Below the pieces are notes generated by a model. That model did not search any database. It saw only the letters and a list, made by a program, of their open reading frames with translations, and was not told the origin of the DNA. Of a DNA stretch of 33,629 nucleotides, positions 21,725 through 30,050 are shown in pieces; positions within the stretch are counted from its first letter, which is position 1; each line of letters opens with the position of its first letter. The stretch lies in the NCBI GenBank assembly GCA_031269345.1, contig JAISZH010000144.1, positions 1 to 33,629 of the forward strand, given 5' to 3'. The position numbers and the translations under genes are program-made. Origin of the DNA: Desulfovibrio sp. (GTDB taxonomy: Bacteria > Desulfobacterota > Desulfovibrionia > Desulfovibrionales > Desulfovibrionaceae).

Positions 21725-22279
21725 ATGTGCCGACAAAACCTTTTGTGCTGCATCCTCCTGATTTGCGGCTTCTTTCCCGCGGGTTGCGCCGTTGTTTCCG
21801 GCATACCCGCCCATGTTCCCAGGCTGGAAAGCCGTTACGACGACGCCGGAATAAAGACCGAGGTGGCCGGAGCCTTGCTGGCCCTTGACCCCTCCAAGGC
21901 CAACGACATAAACGTGCACTGCTTTTTCGGAAACGTCTTTCTGATCGGGGAAGCGGACAGGGAATTCCGCCGCGAGGCCGTTGACGCCGCCGAAAAAATC
22001 AGCGGCGTCACCCGTGTGACCACCCACTGGTTCCCCTCCGGCAGCGCCGCCACGCACGAGGACGCGGCCATAGAGGCGAAACTGTCCGAAGTTTTGCCGG
22101 CATCCGCCAAAGACGCGGGCGGACGCGTGGATGCCGACGTCTGGGGTGGACATGTGGTGCTTACCGGTATGGTGCGCCGCCAGTCGGATATAGATCTGGC
22201 GGTCCAGGCCGCCAAACGGGTTGAAAAAGTCCGCAGCGTCACCAGCTATCTCATTACTGATGCCGCATCCAAGCGCTGA
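21725..22279 (+). CDS. BON-domain lipoprotein (OsmY/DolP-like)
   Basis: ICGFFPAGCAVV lipobox; two BON-like repeats (VFLIGEADREFRREAVDAAEKISGV; VVLTGMVRRQSDIDLAVQAAKRVEKVRSV). Confidence 0.85.
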   Translation: MCRQNLLCCILLICGFFPAGCAVVSGIPAHVPRLESRYDDAGIKTEVAGALLALDPSKANDINVHCFFGNVFLIGEADREFRREAVDAAEKISGVTRVTTHWFPSGSAATHEDAAIEAKLSEVLPASAKDAGGRVDADVWGGHVVLTGMVRRQSDIDLAVQAAKRVEKVRSVTSYLITDAASKR

Positions 22280-23513
22280 TGCCGCGCCCTCCGGCATATT
22301 CCCGACTCTCCTTGAGGTTTCGCAGGCTGAAGCGGGCATGAGGCTTTTACGTTTTCTGCAGCGCAGGCTGCGGGATGGGGAGCCGAAAAGCCTTTTGCAC
22401 AAATGGGTCCGCAGCGGTCAGGTGCGGGTGAACGGAGGACGCAGCACCGCTTTTGCCCGTCTTGCGGCAAATGATCTGGTGCGTCTGCCTCCCTTCGCCC
22501 GCGCGCGGGAGACCGGGCAAAGTTCCCGGCCGGACACGGAGGGAGGCGGCGCAAGCCCGGCTGCCCCCGGCGCGCTTCTCGGTCCCGGCGTGCGGGTGAT
22601 CTGCATTTGTGATGACGTGCTCATTCTAGACAAGGCTTCGGGCGTATCCTGCCATCCGGGTGGAGGGTCGCGGCGTAAAACGGGCGCGGGCCGTTCCGGA
22701 AGCACGTCGGAAAATTTGTCTGTAGCGGAGATACTGGCCGGGGCTTTTGCCTCCTCGCCCTATATCCCCGCCCCGGCCCACCGTCTGGACCGGCGCAGTT
22801 CCGGTCTGCTCCTGGCGGGGTTGAGCCGGGCGGCGGCGGCGCGTCTGCAAATCCAGTTCAAAAACGGGGAGATATGCAAATACTATCTGGCCTGGAGCGC
22901 TGGGTTCGTGCCCTGGGAGGGGCCGCTTCTGCTGGAGGACAGGCTGGTGAAACGCGTTTTCGGCGGCCGGGAGATCATTAAAGCAATCGACGCTTCAACC
23001 GGTCCTTACGGCGGGCTAAACGCGCCGGGGGCTGTCCGGCGGCAAGGGTTCACTGGCAAATCCCCGCGGAGCGTTTCAAGTGTGGAGTGCTCCGGCGCGG
23101 GGCTTGAGGGGCAGAAAGCCCTCTGCGCCGCCCTTGTGTTGCGGCGCCAGGAATCCGGAAGCCTCCCCGTCCCGGCTTCTCTGCTTCTTCTGCGCCTGTT
23201 GAGCGGGCGCAAACACCAGCTGCGGGCTCAACTCGCCGCGCGCGGTTTTCCCCTGATTGGAGACGGTCTGCGTGGCGGCCCGGATTTTCCAATTCTGCTC
23301 CTGCATGCGCATTCCCTGAGGATACCGGCGCGCGGCGCGCAGGCGGACCCGTCCGAAGGTCGCCTTGCGGTCAGCGGAGATAAACCCGCGCAAGAGGCGG
23401 GATACGAATTTTGTACGCCTGCGCCCTGGCCCTTGGACCTTGTTTTGGATGAGCGGGAGATGGCCGGGGCGAAAAAAATCCTGGACGCCCATATCGCCGC
23501 AGGCGGTCTATAG
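22260..23513 (+). CDS. RluA/RluC-type pseudouridine synthase with S4 domain
   Basis: LLHKWVRSGQVRVNGGR S4-like; HRLDRRSSGLLLAG catalytic motif; RKHQLRAQLAARGFPLIGD. Confidence 0.88.
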   Translation: MPHPSADAAPSGIFPTLLEVSQAEAGMRLLRFLQRRLRDGEPKSLLHKWVRSGQVRVNGGRSTAFARLAANDLVRLPPFARARETGQSSRPDTEGGGASPAAPGALLGPGVRVICICDDVLILDKASGVSCHPGGGSRRKTGAGRSGSTSENLSVAEILAGAFASSPYIPAPAHRLDRRSSGLLLAGLSRAAAARLQIQFKNGEICKYYLAWSAGFVPWEGPLLLEDRLVKRVFGGREIIKAIDASTGPYGGLNAPGAVRRQGFTGKSPRSVSSVECSGAGLEGQKALCAALVLRRQESGSLPVPASLLLLRLLSGRKHQLRAQLAARGFPLIGDGLRGGPDFPILLLHAHSLRIPARGAQADPSEGRLAVSGDKPAQEAGYEFCTPAPWPLDLVLDEREMAGAKKILDAHIAAGGL

Positions 23514-23564
23514 CATTTTGAGAGTGCTTGCTTACAGACTCCCATACTGCTCAAGCTCCTCAAG

Positions 23565-24055
23565 CTACAGCATTTTACCTTTAACGCTTGAAAACAGTTC
23601 GCTTACGGCGGGCAAAGCCCGGCTGCGGTATTTCGCCCATGGGAAAAGAGTCAGGCAGAGTTTGATGACGGTGGAATCCATGCTGTAGAGTTTGAGCTTG
23701 AATCGGAATTTGTGCTTGGGCGCCATCGGCACACAACGGCTGTACATTTCGGCGAATATGCCCTGAAAATAGCCCACGGGTTGGAAGCATCGGCATCGGC
23801 AACTGTGGACTTGGCGACCGTCTTCAGGCCGAAATGATACAAACGCTTTCCCGCTGCAACCAGGCTGCGCACACCATCTCGCAGAGACCGCCGCGCCGCC
23901 AGACGGATGGAGGTCATGATAAAAAAATGCTGTTTGAAGCCAGGCTTTCTCGGAGTCCGTCCACATGAGTACTTGCGTTCGAGTTTTTGAAAAACATGTC
24001 CCGGTATCCAAGATAGCAGTTGCGAACAGATTGTGTTATGGTGAGCCATGTCCAA
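23565..24055 (-). pseudogene. IS4-family transposase N-terminal remnant, frameshifted
   Basis: HHNTICSQLLSWIPGHVFQKLERKY in one frame, PVGYFQGIFAEMYSRCVPMAPKHKFRFKLKLYSMDSTVIKLCLTLFPWAKYR in another. Confidence 0.8.
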
Positions 24056-24243
24056 AATCTCCTTGTGCGGTGAGTTTTTTCACTGAAATACCATAACACA
24101 GGCATCAAAGATTCTGGACTTTTTCCATTAGCCTCAACTGGACAGCAGTGGATAGCGATGATGTTCTAAAAATCATCGCCCTACAAGAAGACATTGGCAG
24201 TATTGACAACCTCCCTATTCATTGCGATAAGAAGGAGATTACA

Positions 24244-25149
24244 ATGCAACCAATAAGCAATGCTTGGTGTATACAGATTGACGTTACCAGCTATTGCATT
24301 CACAAGTGCCTGTACTGCTCCAGGTATAACAGGCACCTGCGTCATGATCAACGGGTGCACATGCCTCTGGAAACACTTTATAAGGCATTGGATAGTCTGC
24401 GCGACTGGCCAACAAAAATAGGCATTATCGGCGGCGAGCCACTGCTGCACCCGGAGTTCAAGGCCATTAACGCATTACTGCGCAAATTCTTCTCCAAAGA
24501 AAAATTGGGATTGTGGACATCGGGCCTGCCCCGTACGGCCCTTGAGGATCCGCGCCGCGACCCGGACATATTGGCCACCTATGGCTTTGTGGCTTACAAC
24601 CCGCACGACGCCGAGCAGGTAAAAAAATGCCGCCACCAGCCTTTGACCGTGGCCATTCGCGAAGTTGTTGCCGACTCCAGCGTCATGTGGCAGCTCATTG
24701 ACGAATGCTGGGTACAGCGCACATGGTGCGCCAGCATCACGCACAAAGGCGCATATTTCTGTGAAGTGGCGGCGGCACAGGATCTGCTCCTTAACGACGG
24801 AGCCAATGCCTGGCCCATTGAGCCGGGCTGGTGGAAGCGCCCGCCGGAGTCCGCGGCCTTCAGGAGGCAAAGGGATACCCTCTGCCCGGATTGCGGCATG
24901 GCCATACCCATGGAGCGAGAGCTCTTGATCAAAGAGAGCGAAAAAATCACCCCGCAACTTCTGGAACGCTTCCGCTCCAGCAATCTCAAACGGCTTCGCG
25001 ACAAGGACGTCGAGGTTTACGCGCACAGCTTCTCCAAGGAAGAACTTCGCGAAAACTGCAAAACCTGGTGCCCCGGCAACTACCGGGAAGATCTGACGGT
25101 AGACGAACTGGCTGGCGAAGGGCGCGGCTTCCCCGGAGAACTTTTGTAA
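24244..25149 (+). CDS. Radical SAM protein
   Basis: CIHKCLYC (CX3CX2C), GIIGGEPLLHPEF; aaggagattaca SD before ATG 24244. Confidence 0.88.
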   Translation: MQPISNAWCIQIDVTSYCIHKCLYCSRYNRHLRHDQRVHMPLETLYKALDSLRDWPTKIGIIGGEPLLHPEFKAINALLRKFFSKEKLGLWTSGLPRTALEDPRRDPDILATYGFVAYNPHDAEQVKKCRHQPLTVAIREVVADSSVMWQLIDECWVQRTWCASITHKGAYFCEVAAAQDLLLNDGANAWPIEPGWWKRPPESAAFRRQRDTLCPDCGMAIPMERELLIKESEKITPQLLERFRSSNLKRLRDKDVEVYAHSFSKEELRENCKTWCPGNYREDLTVDELAGEGRGFPGELL

Positions 25150-25165
25150 AAAGGCGGAACATGCC

Positions 25166-25930
25166 ATGGCATCGGTTGAAATTATCACCATGTGGTACAA
25201 CGAGGCCTTTTTGGCTCCGTTCTTCCTGGCGCACTACGCCTGGGCGGACAGGATCACCCTGCTTTTCGATGAGGACAGCACGGATGCAAGCCGGGACATC
25301 GCCAAGGCGTATGCCAATGTCAAAGTAACGCCTTTTCGCTTTCCCGACATGATGGACGACGAACTGAAAGCCGATTTGATTAACAAACAATACCGCCGCT
25401 CCAACTGTGACTGGGTGCTCAGCGTGGATGCCGACGAGTTCGCTTTTTACAAACAGGGCGATGAGTTTTGTTACGATCTGCGGCCGTTTTTGGCCGAAAA
25501 TCCGGGCCATGACCTGTTTGTCGTCACCCTCTACCAGATCTACCGGCACCGGTCGGATCAGACGGTGGACCCTTCCCTTCCGGCCGTGCCGCAACGGCGG
25601 CACGGTGATCCAAACATCACCGGGGGCATTAACGCCCTGTACAACAAGCCCATTCTGGCGCGAAGCGGGCTGGATATGAGTTGGGGCCCCGGCTGCCATG
25701 AATATGTGTCGCACGGGAAACCGCTGGCTGTCTCGCCCTTGTGCTTGCAGGGCGCGCACTGGGCCATGGCCGACCCGGATTTTGCCGTGGAACGCCGCGT
25801 CAAAAACCGCCGTGAGCGGCAAAGCCGGAACAATCTTGTCAAACAGATGACCGTGCAGCATCACAACATAACGGTAAAAAGCATCATGGCCGAATTCGCC
25901 CTGCATGCCAACGATCCACAATTGTTTTAG
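25166..25930 (+). CDS. Glycosyltransferase family 2-like protein
   Basis: MWYNEAFLAPFFLAHYAWADRITLLFDEDSTD, CDWVLSVDADEF (DxD), HEYVSHG. Confidence 0.82.
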   Translation: MASVEIITMWYNEAFLAPFFLAHYAWADRITLLFDEDSTDASRDIAKAYANVKVTPFRFPDMMDDELKADLINKQYRRSNCDWVLSVDADEFAFYKQGDEFCYDLRPFLAENPGHDLFVVTLYQIYRHRSDQTVDPSLPAVPQRRHGDPNITGGINALYNKPILARSGLDMSWGPGCHEYVSHGKPLAVSPLCLQGAHWAMADPDFAVERRVKNRRERQSRNNLVKQMTVQHHNITVKSIMAEFALHANDPQLF

Positions 25931-25959
25931 CAGGGCTGACGCATCTAAAAAAATCTACC

Positions 25960-26120
25960 AAGGCGGTAGCATGGGCCTTCAGGCCCATGCGTCTTGCGCT
26001 TGGGCGGGGTCCAAACCCCGCCCAAGCTTCCGCCCGTACGGATACCCCGCCCTTCAGGGCGGGGTCGGGCTATCCGGCCTGAAGGCCGGGGTCTCAAACC
26101 GTAAAGGAAGCTCAGATGAA
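25960..26120 (+). repeat. Dispersed hairpin repeat family A, copy A2 (most complete; four perfect hairpins)
   Basis: gcatgggcc-ttca-ggcccatgc; cttgggcggggt-ccaa-accccgcccaag; accccgccc-ttca-gggcggggt; ccggcc-tgaa-ggccgg; ends ...ggaagctcagATGAA. Confidence 0.9.
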
Positions 26121-26247
26121 CACACCACAAAAAATAGCCTTGATGGTTTTTCGGGAATTGCCGGACCCGCGCGTCGAAGGTACCAAAATCCATAGCCTTG
26201 ATATTTTATTATATTATATCAATAAATTATGCGATAAATATGTCTGA
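26116..26247 (+). pseudogene. N-terminal fragment of an ISAs1-family (H-repeat-associated) transposase
   Basis: MNTPQKIALMVFRELPDPRVEGTKIHSLDILLYYINKLCDKYV*; LPDPR..GTK.HSL.DIL signature. Confidence 0.65.
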
Positions 26248-26334
26248 GTTACGACAACCCGTGTTCGCTCACGCGAGTATGAAGGAACCCGGCACGGTTC
26301 ACCCAAGTCGCTTTCGATGGAAATCAGATCGGCG

Positions 26335-27225
26335 TCAAACCGTTCCCAAGGCCCATACCGCCCCGTTCGCAACGCCGGGGAACACCTTGTTCCCATAGCT
26401 GATCACCGTGCGTTTCACGGACATCTCCGGCCAGGGCCCGAAGCGCGCCCCCAGAGCCTTGAGCAGGGAAACGGCCGTGGGCGTGACCGTTTCTCCGCTT
26501 CCGGAAAATCCGCGCACCGGCACCCCTTCAAGAAGGCGCAGAACGGCGGGCGCGGGCGCGGGCAAAACACCGTGGGCGCAGTTTATCGCCCCGTCCGCAA
26601 GAGGCAGGGGGCTGCACACAAAAACATCGGGGTCGAGCAAGGCGAAAAGGCGGCAGCACAGGCAGACGTCAAGAATGCTGTCCAAAGCCCCCACCTCGTG
26701 AAAAGTCACGCGCGCGGCCTCCACCCCGTGTACCGCCCCCTCGGCCTCGGCCAGCAGGGAAAAGGCCTTGAGGGCGAGCTTTTGGGCCGCGTCCGGCATG
26801 GCCGACCCTCTGATAATCCCCGCAATGTCCGCAAAAGAACGATGCGCGCCTCCCGCGTCAACTCCGGGATTTTCCCCGTCCGCGTGTCCGTGATGATCGG
26901 GGGCTTCGCCCGGACCGTGCGCGTGAGGCGGATGATCCCGCCTTTCGTAAGGCGGTTGGGCGCATCCGCAGGCATGAGAAGGCCCGTCATCCCCGCTGAA
27001 GGCTATGCGGCAGCCCACTCCCTCCACCCCGTTTACCGAGCGCCGCTCAAGACGCAGGCAGTCGTTCATGGCAGGAAGTCCCAGCTCCGCCGTCAGAGCG
27101 CCAAGCCCCTCCTCCATTCCGGACAGAAAGGCAAGGCCGCCCAGCATCATGTCCCCGGACAGACCGGAAACGGCGCGTACCGTGAGCACGCTTTTCTTTC
27201 TCCCGGACACCAGCGTCTCCTCCAT
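26335..27225 (-). CDS. larC: Nickel-pincer cofactor biosynthesis protein LarC, N-terminal (LarC1) part only
   Basis: SGLSGDMMLGGL, His-rich loop HPPHAHGPGEAPDHHGHADG, FHEVGALDSILDV, APAVLRLLEGVPVRG, ETVTPTAVSLLKAL. Confidence 0.88.
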   Translation of the reverse strand: MEETLVSGRKKSVLTVRAVSGLSGDMMLGGLAFLSGMEEGLGALTAELGLPAMNDCLRLERRSVNGVEGVGCRIAFSGDDGPSHACGCAQPPYERRDHPPHAHGPGEAPDHHGHADGENPGVDAGGAHRSFADIAGIIRGSAMPDAAQKLALKAFSLLAEAEGAVHGVEAARVTFHEVGALDSILDVCLCCRLFALLDPDVFVCSPLPLADGAINCAHGVLPAPAPAVLRLLEGVPVRGFSGSGETVTPTAVSLLKALGARFGPWPEMSVKRTVISYGNKVFPGVANGAVWALGTV

Positions 27226-27247
27226 GTTCCATGTTCAAAACAGGGAA

Positions 27248-27919
27248 TCAGGCCGATATGAGGTTGATCACCCTGGCCGCTGCGCAGGCCGCCCCGTAGC
27301 CGTTGTCTATGTTCAGAACGGAAACGCCGGGGGCGCAGCTCACCAGCATGCTGGAAAGCGCCGTCTCCCCTCCCCTTGCCATGCCGTAGCCCACCGAGGT
27401 CGGCACGGCGAAAAGGGGCTTGCCGCTCAGGCCTCCCACTACCGAGGCCAGGGCGGCGTCCAGACCGGCCACTACAATGAGCGCGTCAAAGGAATTCAGC
27501 TCGTTCAAGTTGGAAGCCAGCCGCCAAAGCCCGGCCACTCCGTTGTCTTCGTAAACTTCGCGGCTTATGCCCAGATATTCCAGAGTGTTCGCGGCCTCCC
27601 AGGCCGTGCGCCCGTCCGCCGTGCCCGCGGAAATGACCGCCACCCTGCCCTTTTCCTTCTTCGGCATCACCCCTGAATAGGCAGTGCGAGAAAGCTCGTG
27701 ATAAACGTAGCGTTTCCGGAGCGTTTCCGGTAAGGATTGGAACACTTCCGGGGCAAGGCGCGTGAAAAGCAAAGGGTTTTCCGGGTCAAGCCCCGGTCCT
27801 TCCAGCAGGGCCAGCACGGTCCCCAGACTCTTGTGCTCGCAGAACACGGCCTCGGGCAGGCCGATGCGGGCGCTGCGGGCGTGATCGAACAAAATTCCAT
27901 GCATGGAGCGGTGCTGCAC
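27248..27919 (-). CDS. larB: Nickel-pincer cofactor biosynthesis protein LarB
   Basis: RTAYSGV, VISAGTADGRTAWEAA, AVPTSVGYG, SCAPGVSVLNIDNGYGAA. Confidence 0.93.
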   Translation of the reverse strand: MQHRSMHGILFDHARSARIGLPEAVFCEHKSLGTVLALLEGPGLDPENPLLFTRLAPEVFQSLPETLRKRYVYHELSRTAYSGVMPKKEKGRVAVISAGTADGRTAWEAANTLEYLGISREVYEDNGVAGLWRLASNLNELNSFDALIVVAGLDAALASVVGGLSGKPLFAVPTSVGYGMARGGETALSSMLVSCAPGVSVLNIDNGYGAACAAARVINLISA

Positions 27920-27950
27920 GGCAACCTCACTTCAGGGAGTTTCGGAAATC

Positions 27951-28095
27951 CGGAGCAATTTCACTTTGAAATTGCTCCGGCGGCCGCGAGAGCGGACGCC
28001 CGAAGGCGTAAGCGCAATTTATTTGCGCTGTTAACGCCGGAGCGGGCGTAGGCTGGAGAGGGCCGGGCGCATCATCCCAAAGGTAAAATGCTCTG
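27951..28095 (+). repeat. Dispersed hairpin repeat family B, copy B3
   Basis: gagcaatttca-ctt-tgaaattgctc, acgcc-cgaa-ggcgt, agcgcaa-tttat-ttgcgct hairpins; homologous to 2301-2444. Confidence 0.88.
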
Positions 28096-28113
28096 GCGCC
28101 GCGTCAAGCGGCA

Positions 28114-28542
28114 TTAAGCGCCGGAACATCGCCGTTCCCCGCGCAAAAAATCCTCCATGCTGACGCGGTTCAGTTTGTCCATCAATTTTCCGGACAAGAC
28201 CCGCAGGATGCGCCTGGTCTCGCACTTGTCCGCCTGACGCGGGCAATCATTGGCCTTTTTCCCGCAGCACACGTCCAAAATTACCCCCCCTTCCATGATG
28301 CGCAGAACATCGCCAAGGGAAATGCCGTCCAAAGGCCTGATCAGCCTGTAGCCACCGCCCGCGCCGCGCAGACTTTCCACCATCCCGGCCTGACGCAACC
28401 TCACCAGTACCGTCTCCGCGAACTTTACGGAAACGCCGGCAAGTCTGGCCAGGGCGCCGGCCGACAGAGAACTGTCACATCCGGCGCGGGCAAGCTCGCA
28501 CAGGATTTTTCCCGCGAACTTCGTCTTGGCGGACAATTTCAT
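28114..28542 (-). CDS. Rrf2-family transcriptional regulator with Cys cluster
   Basis: SAGALARLAGVSVKFAETVLVRLRQAGMVESLRGAGGGYRL; CCGKKANDCPRQADKC. Confidence 0.92.
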   Translation of the reverse strand: MKLSAKTKFAGKILCELARAGCDSSLSAGALARLAGVSVKFAETVLVRLRQAGMVESLRGAGGGYRLIRPLDGISLGDVLRIMEGGVILDVCCGKKANDCPRQADKCETRRILRVLSGKLMDKLNRVSMEDFLRGERRCSGA

Positions 28543-28632
28543 TTACGCCTCCTTTGCGGCCCGATACCCCGGCCCGCGCCGTCTTCCCGGTTCGCAATCC
28601 TCCACAAAGTTTCGCGTTTCCCGCCCAATCCT

Positions 28633-29301
28633 TCAGCGCAGCAAATCCTGGAGCCCGGCCGCGCGGATCAATTCTTTCGTCAGCAGTTCCGGGGTATTTT
28701 CCACAAGCCCGTCCAACTCGTCCCTGTCCACTTCCAGCATCCCTCCGGGCGCGTGCGCCGGGTACAGTCCGGGCGGCAGATCAACGGCAAAAAAGCTGAC
28801 GTGCGCCCCATTCGTGCCGTCGGAGACGTCGGCGATCCTCTCCGCCTTAAGGCCGGAGAGTCCGCCTTCCACGGCCAGCAGGCGCAGGGCGGCATCCTCG
28901 CGCGCCTCCCCCACCCGCAGGTGGCAGGAATATATGTCCCAAAGACCACGCCGCTGCGCTCCGGCGCGCGTCTTTTTGCGCAGGATGAGCTTGCCCTCGC
29001 CGGAGCGCAGGGCCAAAGCGCAAATTCTGACCCCAAGGGATTTGCGCCGGGCCGCCTCGAAGGGCATGCACATCAGCAGCCGGCCCGCGCCGTCCGCGAC
29101 CTCGCAAAGCCCGGCGCGCTCCGCCTCGCTCATATCCGGAAACGCGGCTTGCGCCTGCGCCGCGCCCGCGCGCGAACGCCGCGCCGGCGCTTCGGGCAGG
29201 GCGCGCAAAGCCTCAGCCCGCAGTTTGCGCGCGGCCTGCGCGATGCGGGAGCGCCCTTTATCTTCCCTGGCCTTTTTGCCCGACCCGGATTTCGCGTCCA
29301 T
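28633..29301 (-). CDS. Nudix-like hydrolase with degenerate Nudix box
   Basis: VGEAREDAALRLLAVEGGLSGLKAERI in Nudix position; KLILRKKTRAGAQRRGLWDIYSCHLRVGE. Confidence 0.7.
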   Translation of the reverse strand: MDAKSGSGKKAREDKGRSRIAQAARKLRAEALRALPEAPARRSRAGAAQAQAAFPDMSEAERAGLCEVADGAGRLLMCMPFEAARRKSLGVRICALALRSGEGKLILRKKTRAGAQRRGLWDIYSCHLRVGEAREDAALRLLAVEGGLSGLKAERIADVSDGTNGAHVSFFAVDLPPGLYPAHAPGGMLEVDRDELDGLVENTPELLTKELIRAAGLQDLLR

Positions 29302-29347
29302 GATTCCCTGTTTGCAAAAAATATTCAACCCGCTATACTGGCACGCC

Positions 29348-29941
29348 ATGCGCCTGCCGGATGAACATAGCATAGAAAGGCTGACAAGGAAAGATGCCGA
29401 AGCCCTGTCGTCCCTTGAGGCGGAATGCTTTTCCACATGCTTCAGCCCGGAGCAGTACGCCGTCATCCTGGACGCGGGGGAAAACGCGCCTTTGCGCGCG
29501 TTCGGGCTTTTTGGCCCGGATGGGGGCGGAAAAAGCCTTGTCGCCTATGTGAGCTTTGCCCTGCATCCGGCGGCCGGGGAGGTTGAAATATACAATATCG
29601 CGACGCGCGCGGGCCACCGGCGCAGGGGCTGCGCGGAAGAGCTGCTTAAGCTGGTTCTGTCAGCGGCCGCAGCCCTGAACCTGAAAAAGGCTCTTCTGGA
29701 AGTCCGCTCCGGAAACGCCCCCGCTCTGGCCCTCTATAAAGCCCTGGGGTTTACGCTCACAGGGAGAAGAAAGGGATATTACGCCCAAAGCGGAGAGGAC
29801 GCGCTGCTGCTTGAGCGCGCGCTTTGCGGCCTTTGCCCTGAACGGGCAACCTCGGCACGTTTCAACCCGCAGCCGAGTACAGGAAACCGCATGGATGCGG
29901 TGTCCTGCGCAAATTCGCATCGGACCGCAAAGGAAGTTTAG
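29348..29941 (+). CDS. rimI: GNAT N-acetyltransferase, RimI-like
   Basis: EIYNIATRAGHRRRGCAEELL, LEVRSGNAPALALYKALGFTLTGRRKGYY. Confidence 0.85.
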   Translation: MRLPDEHSIERLTRKDAEALSSLEAECFSTCFSPEQYAVILDAGENAPLRAFGLFGPDGGGKSLVAYVSFALHPAAGEVEIYNIATRAGHRRRGCAEELLKLVLSAAAALNLKKALLEVRSGNAPALALYKALGFTLTGRRKGYYAQSGEDALLLERALCGLCPERATSARFNPQPSTGNRMDAVSCANSHRTAKEV

Positions 29942-29947
29942 ACCAGG

Positions 29948-30050
29948 AAGGTAGCATGGGCCTTCAGTCCCATGCGTCTTGCGCTTGGACGGGGTCGGGC
30001 TATCCGGCCTGAAGGCCGGGGTCTCAAACCGTAAAGGAATCTCAGATGAA
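29948..30050 (+). repeat. Dispersed hairpin repeat family A, copy A3 (internally shortened; ends at tpiA start codon)
   Basis: aaggtagcatgggccttcagtcccatgcgtcttgcgcttgg | ggggtcgggctatccggcctgaaggccggggtctcaaaccgtaaaggaatctcagATGAA. Confidence 0.88.

Noticed and set aside
23515-23580. Possible extra family B fragment (agcattttacctt)
   Set aside because: Only about 13 nt match one end of family B; insufficient.
26116-26247. 43-aa ORF downstream of radical SAM/GT pair as RiPP precursor
   Set aside because: Sequence fits the N-terminus of ISAs1-type transposases (LPDPRVEGTKIHSL) better; no leader/core pattern.
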